From contig NC_064438.1 in assembly GCF_023343835.1 (NCBI RefSeq), positions 22,195,078-22,259,077 of the forward strand: a stretch of DNA of 64,000 nucleotides, given 5' to 3'. A program made the position numbers and the translations under genes. The notes under the pieces are model-generated. The model saw nothing but the letters and a program-made list of their open reading frames with translations. It was not told where the DNA came from and did not search any database. Within the stretch, counting starts at the first letter, position 1. Each line of letters begins with the position of its first letter. Shown here piece after piece: positions 9,601 through 19,239 of this stretch. This DNA comes from Lagopus muta (Eukaryota; Chordata; Aves; Galliformes; Phasianidae).

Positions 9601-12160
9601 GTATTTAAGACCCGAGTCAAAGAGCCATAGCTCCTCTGAATTGAAACAGTTTCATATCTTGTGCATCTTTTAACCTAATAGTTTTCAAATATTTAAGCTG
9701 TCATTCTAGATGTCTATGTATTTTCCACTCCTTACTTTTAACTTCTGCTTGAAGAAATTCTCCTATACAATCAGAGAAATGTGAACACGAATGAATATTA
9801 TTCCTTGCACAGAGGAAAGCACAAGTCCTCCTAAGCTTAGAACTCAAGTATTGTAGAGAAACCAAAGTTTTCTTGATTCTTCTTACACCAGATTACTTCC
9901 TTATCCCAGTGGAAGACCACAAGAGCAAAGATAGCAAAATGAAGCCTTGGCATTCTTTAAAGAGGTGCAGAAAGGATACTTCATCACGAGATCCCTTGCT
10001 ACACTATGCTCATTGATAAAGTTAATTTTTTTTCTGCATATGACTTCACTTCTCGTTTTGATAGAGACGCTTACGTATTATATGAAAATTAGGACGTGAT
10101 TTTTCATTTTAATCAAGATGTACTGATACCTTGAAATGAGTGCTGCCATATCAGAAAATCATGACTTTTACATTTTGAAGATACTGTAATTTTAAATGGG
10201 TGGAAGTTTCTGCAAGCGTGGTACTGAGATAAATGCTTCTCCCTCAGGTCGCTGCAGCACTATTATTGATGCAGCGTTTGGGTCACTGAAATCTGCCAAC
10301 TACCCAAGAAACTATTCAGATAACACCAACTGTGTCTGGCTTATCCGAACCCGATCCAGAAAGGTAATCATAAGTTAATAACGGTCTTGGTATATGACTG
10401 AACTTGCATCTTTCTTTGTAAGGCATTTTGCTTTTTTTTCTGCATACCAGTTTCCATATAACATTTTTTTCCATAAGAGAGATTTCAAACTAGTCTCTAC
10501 TTTTCATGTCCTTAAGCCAGGTATGGGAAAAACAACTGCAGAGTTGTGATTTTGGAAAACCTCCATGCATTGGGCTTCAGGTTTGCAAAATCAAGACAAA
10601 GCAGTCTGAGCATGGGAGCATTCAGTCACAGGCTCATTAGATCTGAATCCTGCATCTTCAGGGGATGAGAGGCAAGTAGGGGCAATCAGTTTCAGTTTGG
10701 TTTTGGACGCAGCTTGGATTCTGTCTCATTTAGAGGACATTCAAACAAAGAAGTCACGTATGTGTGTATGACAGGCTTGTTTTTGATTGCCTTCCAGATT
10801 TCTCTGCACTTTCGTGCCTTCCAGCTGAGGACAACCAGAGGCTGTCAGGGTGATTATGTTAAAGTTTACGATGGATCCAGCAAGTATTCTGCAGTTCTAA
10901 TGGACAAAACCTGTGGATCACAGATACCCGCTGACATAGTTTCTTCTAGCAATCTTATGCTCATAGAGTTTGTCACAGATGGTGCTGATACAGCTTCTGG
11001 TTTCCAAGCCACCTTTACTTCTGGTAAGTCTGAGGACATGGAAAATGACAGAGAAAAAAACAAACAAACAAACAAAAAAGCAAACAAACAAAAAAACCCA
11101 CTGTTAAATCAATAGGGGTTCTATCTTTCTCTTTGCTAGTCTTTTGGGAAAACAGTGAAGAAATGATGTCTACAGGAACCATTATTTTCTGCCTTGCTTC
11201 TGGATCAGTACTACACTGATACCATTTATTCATTCAGGAAGATGGGGCAATGCTTAGAGCAAATTGTCAGCCAAGTGATTTCCAGATTTCACAATTTGCC
11301 TTGTCTTTCAGATACACACTATTCCAAAGTATGCAACATTAGGGTCATGATCACTTTAAAATTACTTATAGGGTTACTAGCACAGTAGAATGAGAATAAA
11401 TCATAATGTAAAATTTAATTACATTGCTCTTCTGAAAAAGGTGCAGTTTTTAATCAAACAGTTCTAAGAGCAAGAAAGATTCATGGTGAACCAAGTCACT
11501 CAGCCCTGAAGCAAGGAGAGAGGAAGTATTTCCATGGCCAGGATCCACCTGAAACACATTCTTTTCAGTCCCATCTAATTAATAACTAGAGCCACAACTA
11601 TACAATTCAGTTGCCACAGGCTGTCACATTAGTATGTGTCAGCTGGAATAAGGAAATGTCTCTGCACATTTCTATAGCCAACAGCAAACTATACATTCAG
11701 TAATGCAGCTTGGCTTCATTAGTTGAAGGAAAGCTCAGCAAGCTCATGACCTTGCATTTGTCGTGGGCTAAGAACATCCATACAGAGAAATGCAGTAATT
11801 TAGGTGTATATCCAAACCTGAACAGCAATACTGCCTCTGTAGTATCTATTTCTGTCAATTCTAGCTATAGGGAGGAAGAAAAACAAGAAAAATCTCCACA
11901 CCGCTTTTATATATCATAGAGTAGAATAGAATCATAGAATGGCCTGGGTTGAAAAGGACCATAATCATCACCTAGTTTCAACCCCCCTGCTATGTGCAGG
12001 GTATCATCAGCTACAAAGTGGTCTGGCTTTTGGATAAAATGTGATTTAACTTTTACATAATTCAGAGATTCTACTGTTTGCTCAGAGTGCTCTGAAAGCT
12101 AAATATTCTTTCATTTCACTTACAGCAAGGATCCAAAGAAGATTTAGCATCCACAACTGA
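972..12160 (+). CDS. astacin-family zinc metalloprotease, hatching-enzyme-like, with one CUB domain (13 exons)
   Basis: Spliced model: 972-1040, 1276-1300, 3921-3940, 4637-4661, 5615-5686, 6496-6630, 7322-7439, 8206-8384, 8504-8588, 9111-9238, 10248-10363, 10798-11023 and a terminal exon 12126-12160 (alternative 13346-13407). All junctions are GT/AG and phases agree, giving about 410 residues. Seen: signal peptide 1-20, acidic propeptide, aspartate switch EGDIV (D80), RRSR cleavage site at 84-87, zinc site H184/H188/H194 with E185, Met-turn SVMHY at 237-241, and CUB domain 288-399. Cysteines 92, 95, 135, 156, 176 and 285 give the usual two astacin disulfides plus an extra N-terminal CxxC, as in the six-cysteine hatching-enzyme/nephrosin group. 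Possible N-glycosylation: N28, N248, N284, N307. By family knowledge it is a secreted endopeptidase of egg envelope or extracellular matrix; the substrate here is inferred. The orthologue is not fixed: a UVS.2- or hatching-enzyme-like gene fits better than ASTL. Confidence 0.9.
1276..1300 (+). CDS. astacin exon 2: micro-exon of 25 nt, propeptide
   Basis: Encodes DNYENSTA plus one base. The acceptor is TTTTTTCAG and the donor GTAAGT is perfect. It carries a possible N-glycosylation site (NST). Exit phase 1 matches the next exon. Assignment rests on splice sites, phase and composition, because 8 residues are too few for homology. Confidence 0.7.
1301..3920 (+). other. intron 2 of the astacin gene (2.6 kb)
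   Basis: The longest intron. It includes a 189-codon minus-strand ORF (1732-2301) without recognisable domains. No transposable element recognised. Confidence 0.6.
3921..3940 (+). CDS. astacin exon 3: micro-exon of 20 nt, propeptide
   Basis: Encodes (T)ATESTQ after the split codon. A long pyrimidine tract ends TTTTAG at 3920 and the donor GTAAGG follows CAG. The 20-nt length restores phase 0 after exon 2. An AG three bases in (3923) would break the frame, which supports this border. Confidence 0.65.
4561..4582 (+). repeat. poly-T in intron 3
   Basis: Homopolymer of about 20 T, some 55 bases before the exon 4 acceptor. Confidence 0.9.
4637..4661 (+). CDS. astacin exon 4: micro-exon of 25 nt, propeptide
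   Basis: Encodes VTTEEDIY plus one base. The acceptor is TTGTAG and the donor GTACGT. Exit phase 1 joins the GAC split codon of exon 5. Acidic like the rest of the propeptide. Confidence 0.68.
5615..5686 (+). CDS. astacin exon 5: acidic propeptide
   Basis: Encodes DSPSPTEIDSEDEVIFNRIL then EVNK (24 residues counting the split D). The pattern resembles the helical propeptide stretch (xIxxRILxxN) of hatching-enzyme astacins. The acceptor is TTTTCTACACAG and the donor GTAATG; entry and exit phase 1. Confidence 0.85.
6496..6630 (+). CDS. astacin exon 6: aspartate switch, activation site, start of catalytic domain
   Basis: Residues 71-115. EGDIV holds the aspartate (D80) that in this family ligates zinc in the zymogen. 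RRSR (84-87) is a basic activation site and the mature chain probably begins SAINC. CRNCYWPQS then DGIVRIPYVLD is the typical N-terminal protease strand. The donor GTGGGT is followed at once by a (TC)n tract in the intron. Confidence 0.93.
6654..6696 (+). repeat. (TC)n then poly-T tract in intron 6
   Basis: About 15 TC units followed by 13-14 T, starting 24 bases after the exon 6 donor. Confidence 0.95.
7284..7299 (+). repeat. poly-C run (16 C) near the exon 7 acceptor
   Basis: Uninterrupted C run preceded by CCCCTCCCCT, ending about 22 bases before the acceptor AG. The complementary strand is G-rich. Confidence 0.95.
7322..7439 (+). CDS. astacin exon 7: catalytic domain, N-terminal lobe
   Basis: Residues 116-155: IHEAMAEFETLTCINFVKR is the conserved helix and C135 region of astacins, ending YLIIRSADG. 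The acceptor is TTCTTCTCCAG, preceded by a 16-base C run. The donor GTGAGT begins at 7440; exit phase 2. Confidence 0.93.
8206..8384 (+). CDS. astacin exon 8: zinc-binding active site
   Basis: Residues 155-215. CWSNYGKVGGGQTVS leads to GGCMWKGIIQ and the active site HELDHALGFLHEHSRSDRD, encoded from 8291. It contains the full family signature HExxHxxGFxHExxRxDRD. The D after HEL (D187) is an unusual residue at that variable position. The acceptor is TTCAATCTCAG and the donor GTAAGT. Confidence 0.96.
8504..8588 (+). CDS. astacin exon 9: Met-turn
   Basis: Residues 215-243: ADRPDFRKFENSNNLGLPYD then YSSVMHYGP. SVMHY is the Met-turn with the fifth zinc ligand tyrosine (Y241). The acceptor is ATTACAG and the donor GTAAGT; exit phase 2. 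Confidence 0.95.
9061..9106 (+). repeat. (TTA)n / T-rich tract before exon 10
   Basis: About six ATT units then a T-rich stretch that merges into the acceptor pyrimidine tract. Confidence 0.85.
9111..9238 (+). CDS. astacin exon 10: end of catalytic domain
   Basis: Residues 243-286: a TIVPVPDG stretch, then IGQRLGLSNLDVAKINRLYN and the final domain cysteine C285, which pairs with C135 in the family. NTT (248) and NCS (284) are possible glycosylation sites. A (TTA)n tract lies just upstream of the acceptor. Confidence 0.95.
10248..10363 (+). CDS. astacin exon 11: CUB domain, first half
   Basis: Residues 286-324. CSTIIDAAFGSLKSANYPRN then YSDNTNCVWLI is a canonical CUB start (C...G.i.SpnYP..Y....C.W.I), giving the first disulfide C288-C314. 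The acceptor is CCCTCAG and the donor GTAATC; phase 0 exit. Confidence 0.94.
10798..11023 (+). CDS. astacin exon 12: CUB domain, second half
   Basis: Residues 325-399: ISLHFRAFQLR, GCQGDYVKVYDGSS, CGSQIPADIVSSSN, GFQATFTS. C340-C363 form the second CUB disulfide. The first calcium-binding acid of many CUB domains (FxLE) reads FQLR here, so calcium binding may be lost. The acceptor is TTGCCTTCCAG and the donor GTAAGT; exit phase 1. Confidence 0.94.
11055..11097 (+). repeat. (CAAA)n simple repeat after exon 12
   Basis: Two runs of CAAA units separated by AAAAGC, starting about 30 bases after the exon 12 donor. Confidence 0.9.
11925..12012 (-). mobile_element. CR1 LINE 3'-end fragment
   Basis: Begins AATCATAGAATGGCCTGGGT and continues with TTGAAAAGGACC and CAACCCCCCTGC, the reverse complement of a CR1 3' end. 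About 90 bp long, in the intron before exon 13a. Confidence 0.85.
12126..12160 (+). CDS. candidate terminal astacin exon 13a (stop TGA at 12158)
   Basis: After acceptor TTTCATTTCACTTACAG the phase-1 frame reads ARIQRRFSIHN then stop, giving 410 residues. A possible AATAAA polyadenylation signal lies at 12913. Too short for homology; exon 13b at 13346 is an equal rival. Confidence 0.45.
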
Positions 12161-13345
12161 TTTAATGGAGAAGAATCTATTCTGTGAATATTGAAATTAT
12201 GGATTTCCAACTCTGCTCCTATCTTGGCTTGGATCAGTATGCAATTTAATTCTATTAAGAATCAAATTCTTCATCTTCTTGGGAAAGTTTTTTCCCCAAG
12301 CCATATAAATGTATGAATTCTATACATCCTAGTGTATTATCCCTTTTGTCTGCACAATTAATTTATTACCTCTTTCTATTTAACAATTTAATTAAAAGCT
12401 TCATAAAAAATAATCTGTTTCCATTTCTGTTTTCTGATTGTCCCTCAAACTATGCACAATATCAATGGAATCTTATTTCTCAGACACCTTCATTCAGCCA
12501 CACTGTTGCACACTCTTAAATGCCTCACTGATTTCATAATGAGTTTAGGCATTTGGCTGGAGAGAACATCTCCAACTTTACAAACACACGTTCTGTTCTC
12601 CGCACTCTTCAGCATTAAAGAAGGTTTTAATTACTGCCTTTTTTTCCCAGCCTGATATTCAAGCTTCCAATAATGGCACCTCTCTTAAATGATCCTGTTA
12701 TATCCTTAAATCACAAGAGACATGGACATGACAAAGTTGTTTCCATAAAGGACTGGTACATCCTCTTGTATAGTTCTGCAAGGCAGGGGCAAGCTAAAGG
12801 GAGCTTTTTATTCATAAGTCAGTTTTTAGTCCACAGACACATTTAAGCTCACAGTATGAGAGTAGACAAGACAACGCAGCCAGAGTTAATGTACAGCATC
12901 AGTTCTTCAGCAAATAAATTTGTGAGGCAAGAAAGTAAACTTCCCTTTTCTGACTACTCGAGGAAGACAGAGAACTATAAGATTGCCTGAGCTCCTGGAA
13001 AGCTCATTTCTTAGAATTTGCTTGTAATCACACTTTCAAAATGGCATTCATTTGACTGAGAAATCCCTGTCTTTTCCTAGCAGATCTGAGAGCAAAATAT
13101 ACCAATATTTCACTCTTATATGATAGACAGACTTAAAATATGGCCAACCCTATTTAATACTTGTAAGTTTAGGTCAGGAAAAAAAAAAAAGGATTCTTCC
13201 TTTGTTGTAACATTGGGAATCTTGGAATTTTTTCAGCAGAAATGCATTTCTGTGTTTCTGCAGAAGAGAACAGAGGGAAATCAATCTGAACCACAGAGTA
13301 AAGCTTGTACTGCAAATTACTGACTTCTTTTTTATTTTGTTATAG

Positions 13346-13407
13346 GAGGCATCAAAAAGCCTGAATTTGCAAGAGTTTGCTCAAAGCTTGGTCAGTATAA
13401 TATCTGA
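13346..13407 (+). CDS. candidate alternative terminal astacin exon 13b (stop TGA at 13405)
   Basis: Strong acceptor TTCTTTTTTATTTTGTTATAG. The phase-1 frame encodes GGIKKPEFARVCSKLGQYNI then stop. An AATAAA at 13621 lies about 215 bp downstream, a good distance for a short 3'UTR. It could be the real last exon, or an alternative to 13a. Confidence 0.4.
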
Positions 13408-13620
13408 TGAATAATCAATCACTTGAGAAGAGAAACATTCATTGCATTGGACGTTGCTTCCTTATCCACAGCAACAAATGGCTGTGTAAAAGGCTTTGAA
13501 GACAGTAATTTTGAGTTTGCTTTAGAACAGGTGCTTCTTCAGTTTTGCAGAGATTGCAACACAGGTTCAGCTTCCAGTTGTTCCAGTTATTAGCATTCAA
13601 CTGTTGCTATCAACACATCA

Positions 13621-13626
13621 AATAAA
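13621..13626 (+). terminator. possible polyadenylation signal AATAAA
   Basis: Canonical hexamer downstream of the alternative terminal exon 13b. Another AATAAA at 12913-12918 follows exon 13a. Such hexamers are common by chance in this AT-rich DNA. Confidence 0.3.
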
Positions 13627-13774
13627 GAGTAGTTCTTCTGAAATACTGTAAAAAATTTGGTTCTAGAGAAAAATATTTAACAGTGATGATGCGTGAGTCC
13701 CTGTGAAACAAAATGGAGGAAATGCTGCAAAACCTACAACTGGATTAGTGAGAACAAATTGTATTAATTTTTAT

Positions 13775-13879
13775 GTAGATAATGGCTATCTATATGATGG
13801 CTATCTGTATGATGGATATCTGATAATGGATATCTATATGATATCTATTTGTCTATAGATAAAGGGCTATCTATATGAA
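13775..13879 (+). repeat. degenerate tandem repeat, unit about 14 bp (ATGGCTATCTATATG-like)
   Basis: Five to six imperfect copies of GGATATCTATATGAT / GGCTATCTATATGAT. An AT-only palindromic stretch follows at about 13945-13987. Confidence 0.85.
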
Positions 13880-16800
13880 TCTTCTAAGATATGAAATTGT
13901 TATGTATGGGAGTGTAGTCTTCAAGAAGTAAAGTCTCTGTCAAAATATGTATATATTTATATCAATATATTATATATAATATATGTATTCTGATTTTTTC
14001 TGTATGAGCCTCTATAATATTTTTTTGTTTGTTTACAGTAACATATTTATATATAGCTTCACAGAAATTTTTCATGGCTTGAATAAGATCTGGCAACAAA
14101 CTTCTGAGAACAGAATGCCAGAAAAGAGAACATCTGCTTAAAGAAATCCTAGTACATGAAGGAGTTTGAAGAGCTTCCAAGAAAAAGTGCCCACTTACTG
14201 GTTTATCAGCTTTTATGCAAGCTTCATGGAGCAAAATCTCTTTCTCCTGTCAGGAGTGACCTCCGCCTTCACTGAGCATGGACATTTATAACCTGTGCTG
14301 TGCTATTTACCCCTCCAGATTTAATGGTGGTGGAATTTCAATGGCTTTCAAAGAGGTCTGGCTTGTTTGTGAAGGTATTCACCATAAGGAAGCAAAGATG
14401 TGTTGCTAAGGTTTATGGACGAGACAGTATACTCCCCAGAGTCCCTCGTTTATTTGAGGAATTAAAACTTTCTGCAACTTGTAGACTGCTGGAAGAGGTT
14501 CAGAATATTTGTCTCATACCTAACCCTTATTTGCAGCTAGAAACCATCTTGTCCAGTATAACTCCATCAATTACTACACAGCACTAGAGATACTGCATGA
14601 CTTTCCTGATCTCTAGTTTTGGGGTGCTGATTCAGAGGAAAAAGTTCATGATTATTCCAGTTCTAGCCACTGATCAAGGCTAATTTGGGTATATAGAAGC
14701 CTCCACATACACAATACCCACCAGGGATGGGGAATATCTCTTTTAGGACACGAGTTCTTCTCCCAAATTACATCCATAGCAATCCAGCCAGGCCAGTCTT
14801 TGCGCAGAGATTCTTAACACAAATACGAAGATTGGTAGGAATGCTGTAGGGATGGAAATGTGCACGTGTGAGAAAGCCTGAGAGAAGCAGCAGAACAAGG
14901 GTTACAAGAACAGCCTGTATTGATAACAAGGGACACCATTCCCATGACGCTATTCCCATGACATTGCACCCAGGAGGATCACGGAGGAATGCATTGTTTC
15001 TGGCATCACCACAGGGCCTATCCTCACACAACAGCACAGACTTGCCAGAGAAACATCCTACACCCTTATGCCAGCAGGCTTGCAGCTACTAAATGTACAA
15101 TTCTTTTTCCTGTTACCCCAGCAGGAAAAAAGGCAAATCCTTCCAGCACTTATAAACAACATTATTTGGACACTATGAGTCTTCTGTAGGGAGGTATAAG
15201 GCTGTAACTCCTGTGTTAATTTCAGTGGTCTGAACTCTTCTTCAGTAGGCACTATGCACACATGAGACAACTTCACCTTGAAGATCAGGACCCCCGTACT
15301 CAGTGCACAGTCTTGGGGCTCATCAGGCTGTCGTATGTCACACCACCCATGCTGGCAGGGATGATGCAGAGTGTTGGCTCTTCACCTGCATCCTCTGCTT
15401 CTTTCTGTCCTGGAGTTCTTTCCCTATCCCTTTGCATATCCTCATTCCCCTCCCACTTATCTCAAGTCATTCCTAGAATTGGGAGAAACAGAAAGGGAAA
15501 AGACACATTACCTGCATTTGTATGTTTTATCCCTCTTTCTCAAAAGCTGTAAAACTAGTATTAGAAATAACACTCTTTATTCTTTTTTTTTTTTTTCCCT
15601 CTTGTTAATTATCACATTTTCTTTACTTGTACATAGATAACCCCATAGATTTTATTCTTTTTATTTCTATATCTTTTAATTTTTGATAAGTTAAATCCAT
15701 TTCATTTGATGTAATATATTGCACATTTTATTTTAGTCGTATTTTTTCACTGACTGTTGTCTCTGAAGTAAGGAACTTGGTAAATTTAGCATCTAGAAAC
15801 AATGACAGCTAACACTGTTTGACCAAGAAGGGCTCCAACCACAACAATCTACAAATTACAGCTGAAAAGTGTTGTATCAGCATAAATTTCTTATTTATAC
15901 ATAACTGCCTGGAGCAAGCATGAAAAAAATCATGTGCTGCCCTGTATTAATTCTCATTGTATTTTAGTACATATTAAATTTACTACTTAATCAACATACT
16001 GCAATTTTACATTATCTTGACTGAACTGCAGCTCAATTTTCAAAAAGCAGTCAATCTCAATGAAATAAAAAATGATGAGTATCCATCTCCTGTAAGCATA
16101 AAATGACCATTCTGCACAAAAAAAAATGTTTTGGAGAACACTATTTCTTTTTTAATAAATTGAAAACTTGGTTTCTGGCTACCAGAACAATGGATACAAT
16201 TTTAAATCCTTATTCTGTCTTTTTGGAGGGTATGCAGATGACAATAAAAGGGAATATGAAGTAATGTATGTATTGAAGATGTTGTCTTGAACTATAAAAC
16301 TGTATGAAGTGTTACTTATATAGAGTAACACTATATATAGATAAATATCTATTTTCCTAAACAGATCAAATGAAAATTAACCAGCTGCAGACATTCAAAT
16401 CAATACTCAAACGAGGCATCCACTCTGGTAACCATTTTTGCATGTAAAACTGAAGTAAAAACAAGATCCATCCAGTTGTGTTTTAGGATAGACCTAGATA
16501 TAGTCATCATCTTGTTTCCATCACACCAGACTGATGCTATACTTGCCCCACAGGCATCTGCACCATAGAAATGATGTTCTCCTCTGTAGCCAACTACTTT
16601 TTCCAACTGCAGCTCCGCTTGGGGGCAGCTGAGGGCTCCACTTTCCCTCTCACGCTGTGGTTATAAGGTAACATCCGCCTTCAGAGCAACACTTTCACTT
16701 CTGACCAGAGTTTCTAATTCGCACTTGGTACAACATAAACTACGTGGTGCTCAAGCTTACTGCTGGATCTAAGTGAGTCCTATGGAGCACAGTCTAATCC

Positions 16801-16880
16801 GAACATATTAACTGCTTTCAGACAGATGGCTTTCAGACAGGTATCTGGCTTTCAGATGTCTGTCTCAGTGGATAGCACAG
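13880..16880. other. intergenic, no gene recognised
   Basis: Downstream of the astacin gene. Contains ORFs under 100 codons, a poly-T at about 15583-15597 and AT-rich stretches. No splice-consistent gene and no transposon recognised. Confidence 0.5.
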
Positions 16881-17040
16881 TTTCTCAGGGCTCTCCTGAC
16901 TCTGATGCTGTGTTGCTGAACCCTCACACACCGCCTTTACACCGCGATTCCCTCATCAATCCTACGTCGAATTCATCCAGCCATAAGCCAAATCCTCCAT
17001 TCTGTTTCATGCTCTGCTCTCTCTGCATCACTGCAAACTC

Positions 17041-17220
17041 CGTATCAGCCCTCCTTCCCACAGCTTCTGCACTGCGCCTCCTCCCGCGCCTTTAAGGATG
17101 CCTCGAGGACGCCCTGCCGGCTCGCGCCGACCGTTACGCTGCCCTCCCTCACAGCGCCGTGTGGAGGCAGGAGGGAGCCAGCCAAAGCGCGCAAGTAAAA
17201 CGTCATTGTTTTAATTATTA
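17041..17220. promoter_or_regulatory. small CpG-rich patch, possible orphan promoter
   Basis: About 16 CpG dinucleotides in roughly 170 bp, in a window where CpG is otherwise rare. Includes CCCGCGCC, a CTTTAAGG element (17090) and an ACGTCA cyclic-AMP-response-like half site near 17200. No exon could be attached on either strand. Confidence 0.4.
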
Positions 17221-17226
17221 TTTAAA

Positions 17227-17257
<31 letters not shown>

Positions 17258-17258
17258 T
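17220..17258 (+). repeat. (AAT)n microsatellite
   Basis: About nine AAT units beside the CpG-rich patch, after a TTATTATTTAAA stretch. Confidence 0.95.
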
Positions 17259-18554
17259 CATTTATTATTCCAGCGTGAACTTTTTAAGCCGCTTTGGAAA
17301 TCCTAGCTGAATAATGCTGGTTACAGCAGTACAGCAATCGCGCTCCTCATGTCCTGCAGGAGTTGTCCCACCCGTGCTTCTCATCAGATCAGTTCTACTC
17401 AGCCCCGTAAAACTTCCTGCTGCTCTTTCTAATTTAGTCAGTAATCACAAAGTGAGGGACTTCTTCTGGTGGATAATTTATTCAGCCCATCTTTCCTTTC
17501 CTCTGTTCACCAAGTGATCAGAAATCTTCCAAACTTAATGCCTCAGATTGTGAATATTGTCTCTGCATGAATATTTTATGACCATTTATTGTGTTTATTC
17601 ATTATTCACATTTTAACATGAATTCAGCATTGGTTATGTGCCTAAATAGTACAGTTTCTGCATTGTAATTGACTGACTCGTGTTGCTCAGCCATGCATTT
17701 TCCATTTCAAGTGTGAATAATCACATTCAACCATATATTTTGAGACTATTTAAGCTTTCACATTTAAATTTATTTTTGCAAGCTAATGTAAAGCTTGGTT
17801 TTTTATTTTTTTACTTTTTATTTAATTCTTTTTTTTTTAAATAATTCTAATGAACGTTAGCAGGCATTTTTTCATTGCTCACTCAGCTCTGATAATTGTG
17901 TGTTATTGACCTCTATTTTCCCTTCAGTTTCAGCTGAGTAAAGAAGTCTTTTTCTTCATCTTCTAGGCCATTTTTTAAGAGTTCCTGCATGCTGAGAAGC
18001 GTTTGTCACAGTACACTGCAGAGAATTCTGTTCATGGAGTGAAGCCTTTTGGGAGGATTCAGTGATGAAAGGTATCTCAAACTGCAAGATTTTTTTTTTT
18101 TCAAATTCTTTCTAAACAATGGAAAATTTGTGTCTCTTAAGTATAAAATATATTGCTTAAAATTATGCATTTGTATACGTATATGTTTGAATAGAAATTA
18201 TTTTTCAAAGCTAGGAGATCACCTGTGTCAGTGAAGGTCAGTTCCAGATGCATATATACAATGGGCTTAATAAAATGAGTGAAAAATCAAATTGTGATAT
18301 TTAGGCAGTCCGACTAGTGCTTTTTTGTTCCCAGTTGCAATTTCTGGATATCCTTCACTACTAGGAGTGCAAAATCTGTAGAAATGGGTAGAAGCTGATT
18401 TACACAAAACAATTCATTTTCACAGCTTTTTGATAAGCTTCAGTTAAATTTGCAAATTGCTAATGTCTGAAAATACATATGTTCTTGGTAATTATAGTTG
18501 GGAAGCAGAATATCACAGAAGGTTTTTCACTGAAGTTATGGCAGACCAATGGAT

Positions 18555-18790
18555 TATGTTGGTGCCGTGGAATTGCCAGGTCAAAGCCTGAACCAATGGT
18601 TGAGCACAAGGTGAGCAGGCATGGCTAGCCTACGGAGTTCAGGTGTAAGCAATGTTCCCAAATGACCAGACGGGGTGGAGCCTGGATCCACCCCTCACCC
18701 TCCTTTAAGGGTTAGCAGCTGAGGGAGCAGTGTTTCTCTGAGTCAAGACTGCACTTGTCTCAAGTTATCAGTGGTTGTTGGAGGAGGTGA
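18555..18790 (+). promoter_or_regulatory. LTR-like or promoter plus non-coding first exon block
   Basis: Begins TGTTGGTGCCGTGGAATTGC. It holds ACCAATGG (18592), a CGGGGTGGAG GC box (18671), a TTTAAGG TATA variant (about 18704) and a consensus donor GAG|GTGAGT (exon end 18786). Less AT-rich than its flanks. This could be a solo LTR of an avian retroelement or a lncRNA promoter; no coding potential. I could not find the matching 3' boundary. Confidence 0.35.
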
Positions 18791-19049
18791 GTCATTTTTT
18801 TATTTCTTTATTATCTGTTTTTTTTTGTTTGTTTGTTTTTCTATAGTGCCTATATCCTATTTGAAGGCACTCTCGTCACTTTCTTTTGCCATATAGAAGG
18901 GGAAAATGTGCTTCCTAAGTAAATGAATTTTGTATTGTTGGTTAGCATTGCTGGTTTAATCTGTTTCTGTACAATGAAGAAGCCTACATCTTTAGTGTGG
19001 GAATGAAGTGATATTAAGGACTTGTAATCCTAACTCAATTACTGTGAGG

Positions 19050-19232
19050 ATGGCAGAGCACTGGTACAAGTTCTCTAAGAGGTTATGGAGCCTCCTTTGA
19101 AGGTGTTCAGAAAGTGTCTGGGTACAATTCTGGGTGATAGGCTGTAGGTGATCCTGCTTGAGCAGAAGACTGGACTGTTATGACCTTTGGGGTTACCTTC
19201 TGAGTTAACTACTCTGATTCTGTGGGTGTAGG
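19050..19232 (+). mobile_element. degenerate CR1 LINE 3' end
   Basis: Matches the CR1 3' segment in order: AGAGCACTGGTACAAGTTCT, a GGTTATGGAGCCTCCTTTGA block, CTGCTTGAGCAGAAGACTGG, GACCTTTGGGG, and a terminal GATTCTGTGG. Heavily diverged, so an old copy. Confidence 0.75.
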
Positions 19233-19239
19233 GATGGGA

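Noticed and set aside
10714..11115. 133-codon ORF around the CUB half
   Set aside because: Only 10798-11023 is exon; the N-terminal part and the Lys/Asn-rich tail are intron sequence, the latter from the CAAA repeat.
14768..15037. Minus-strand ORF with a leucine-rich segment
   Set aside because: No start context, no homologous pattern and no partner exon; composition alone gives the membrane-like stretch.
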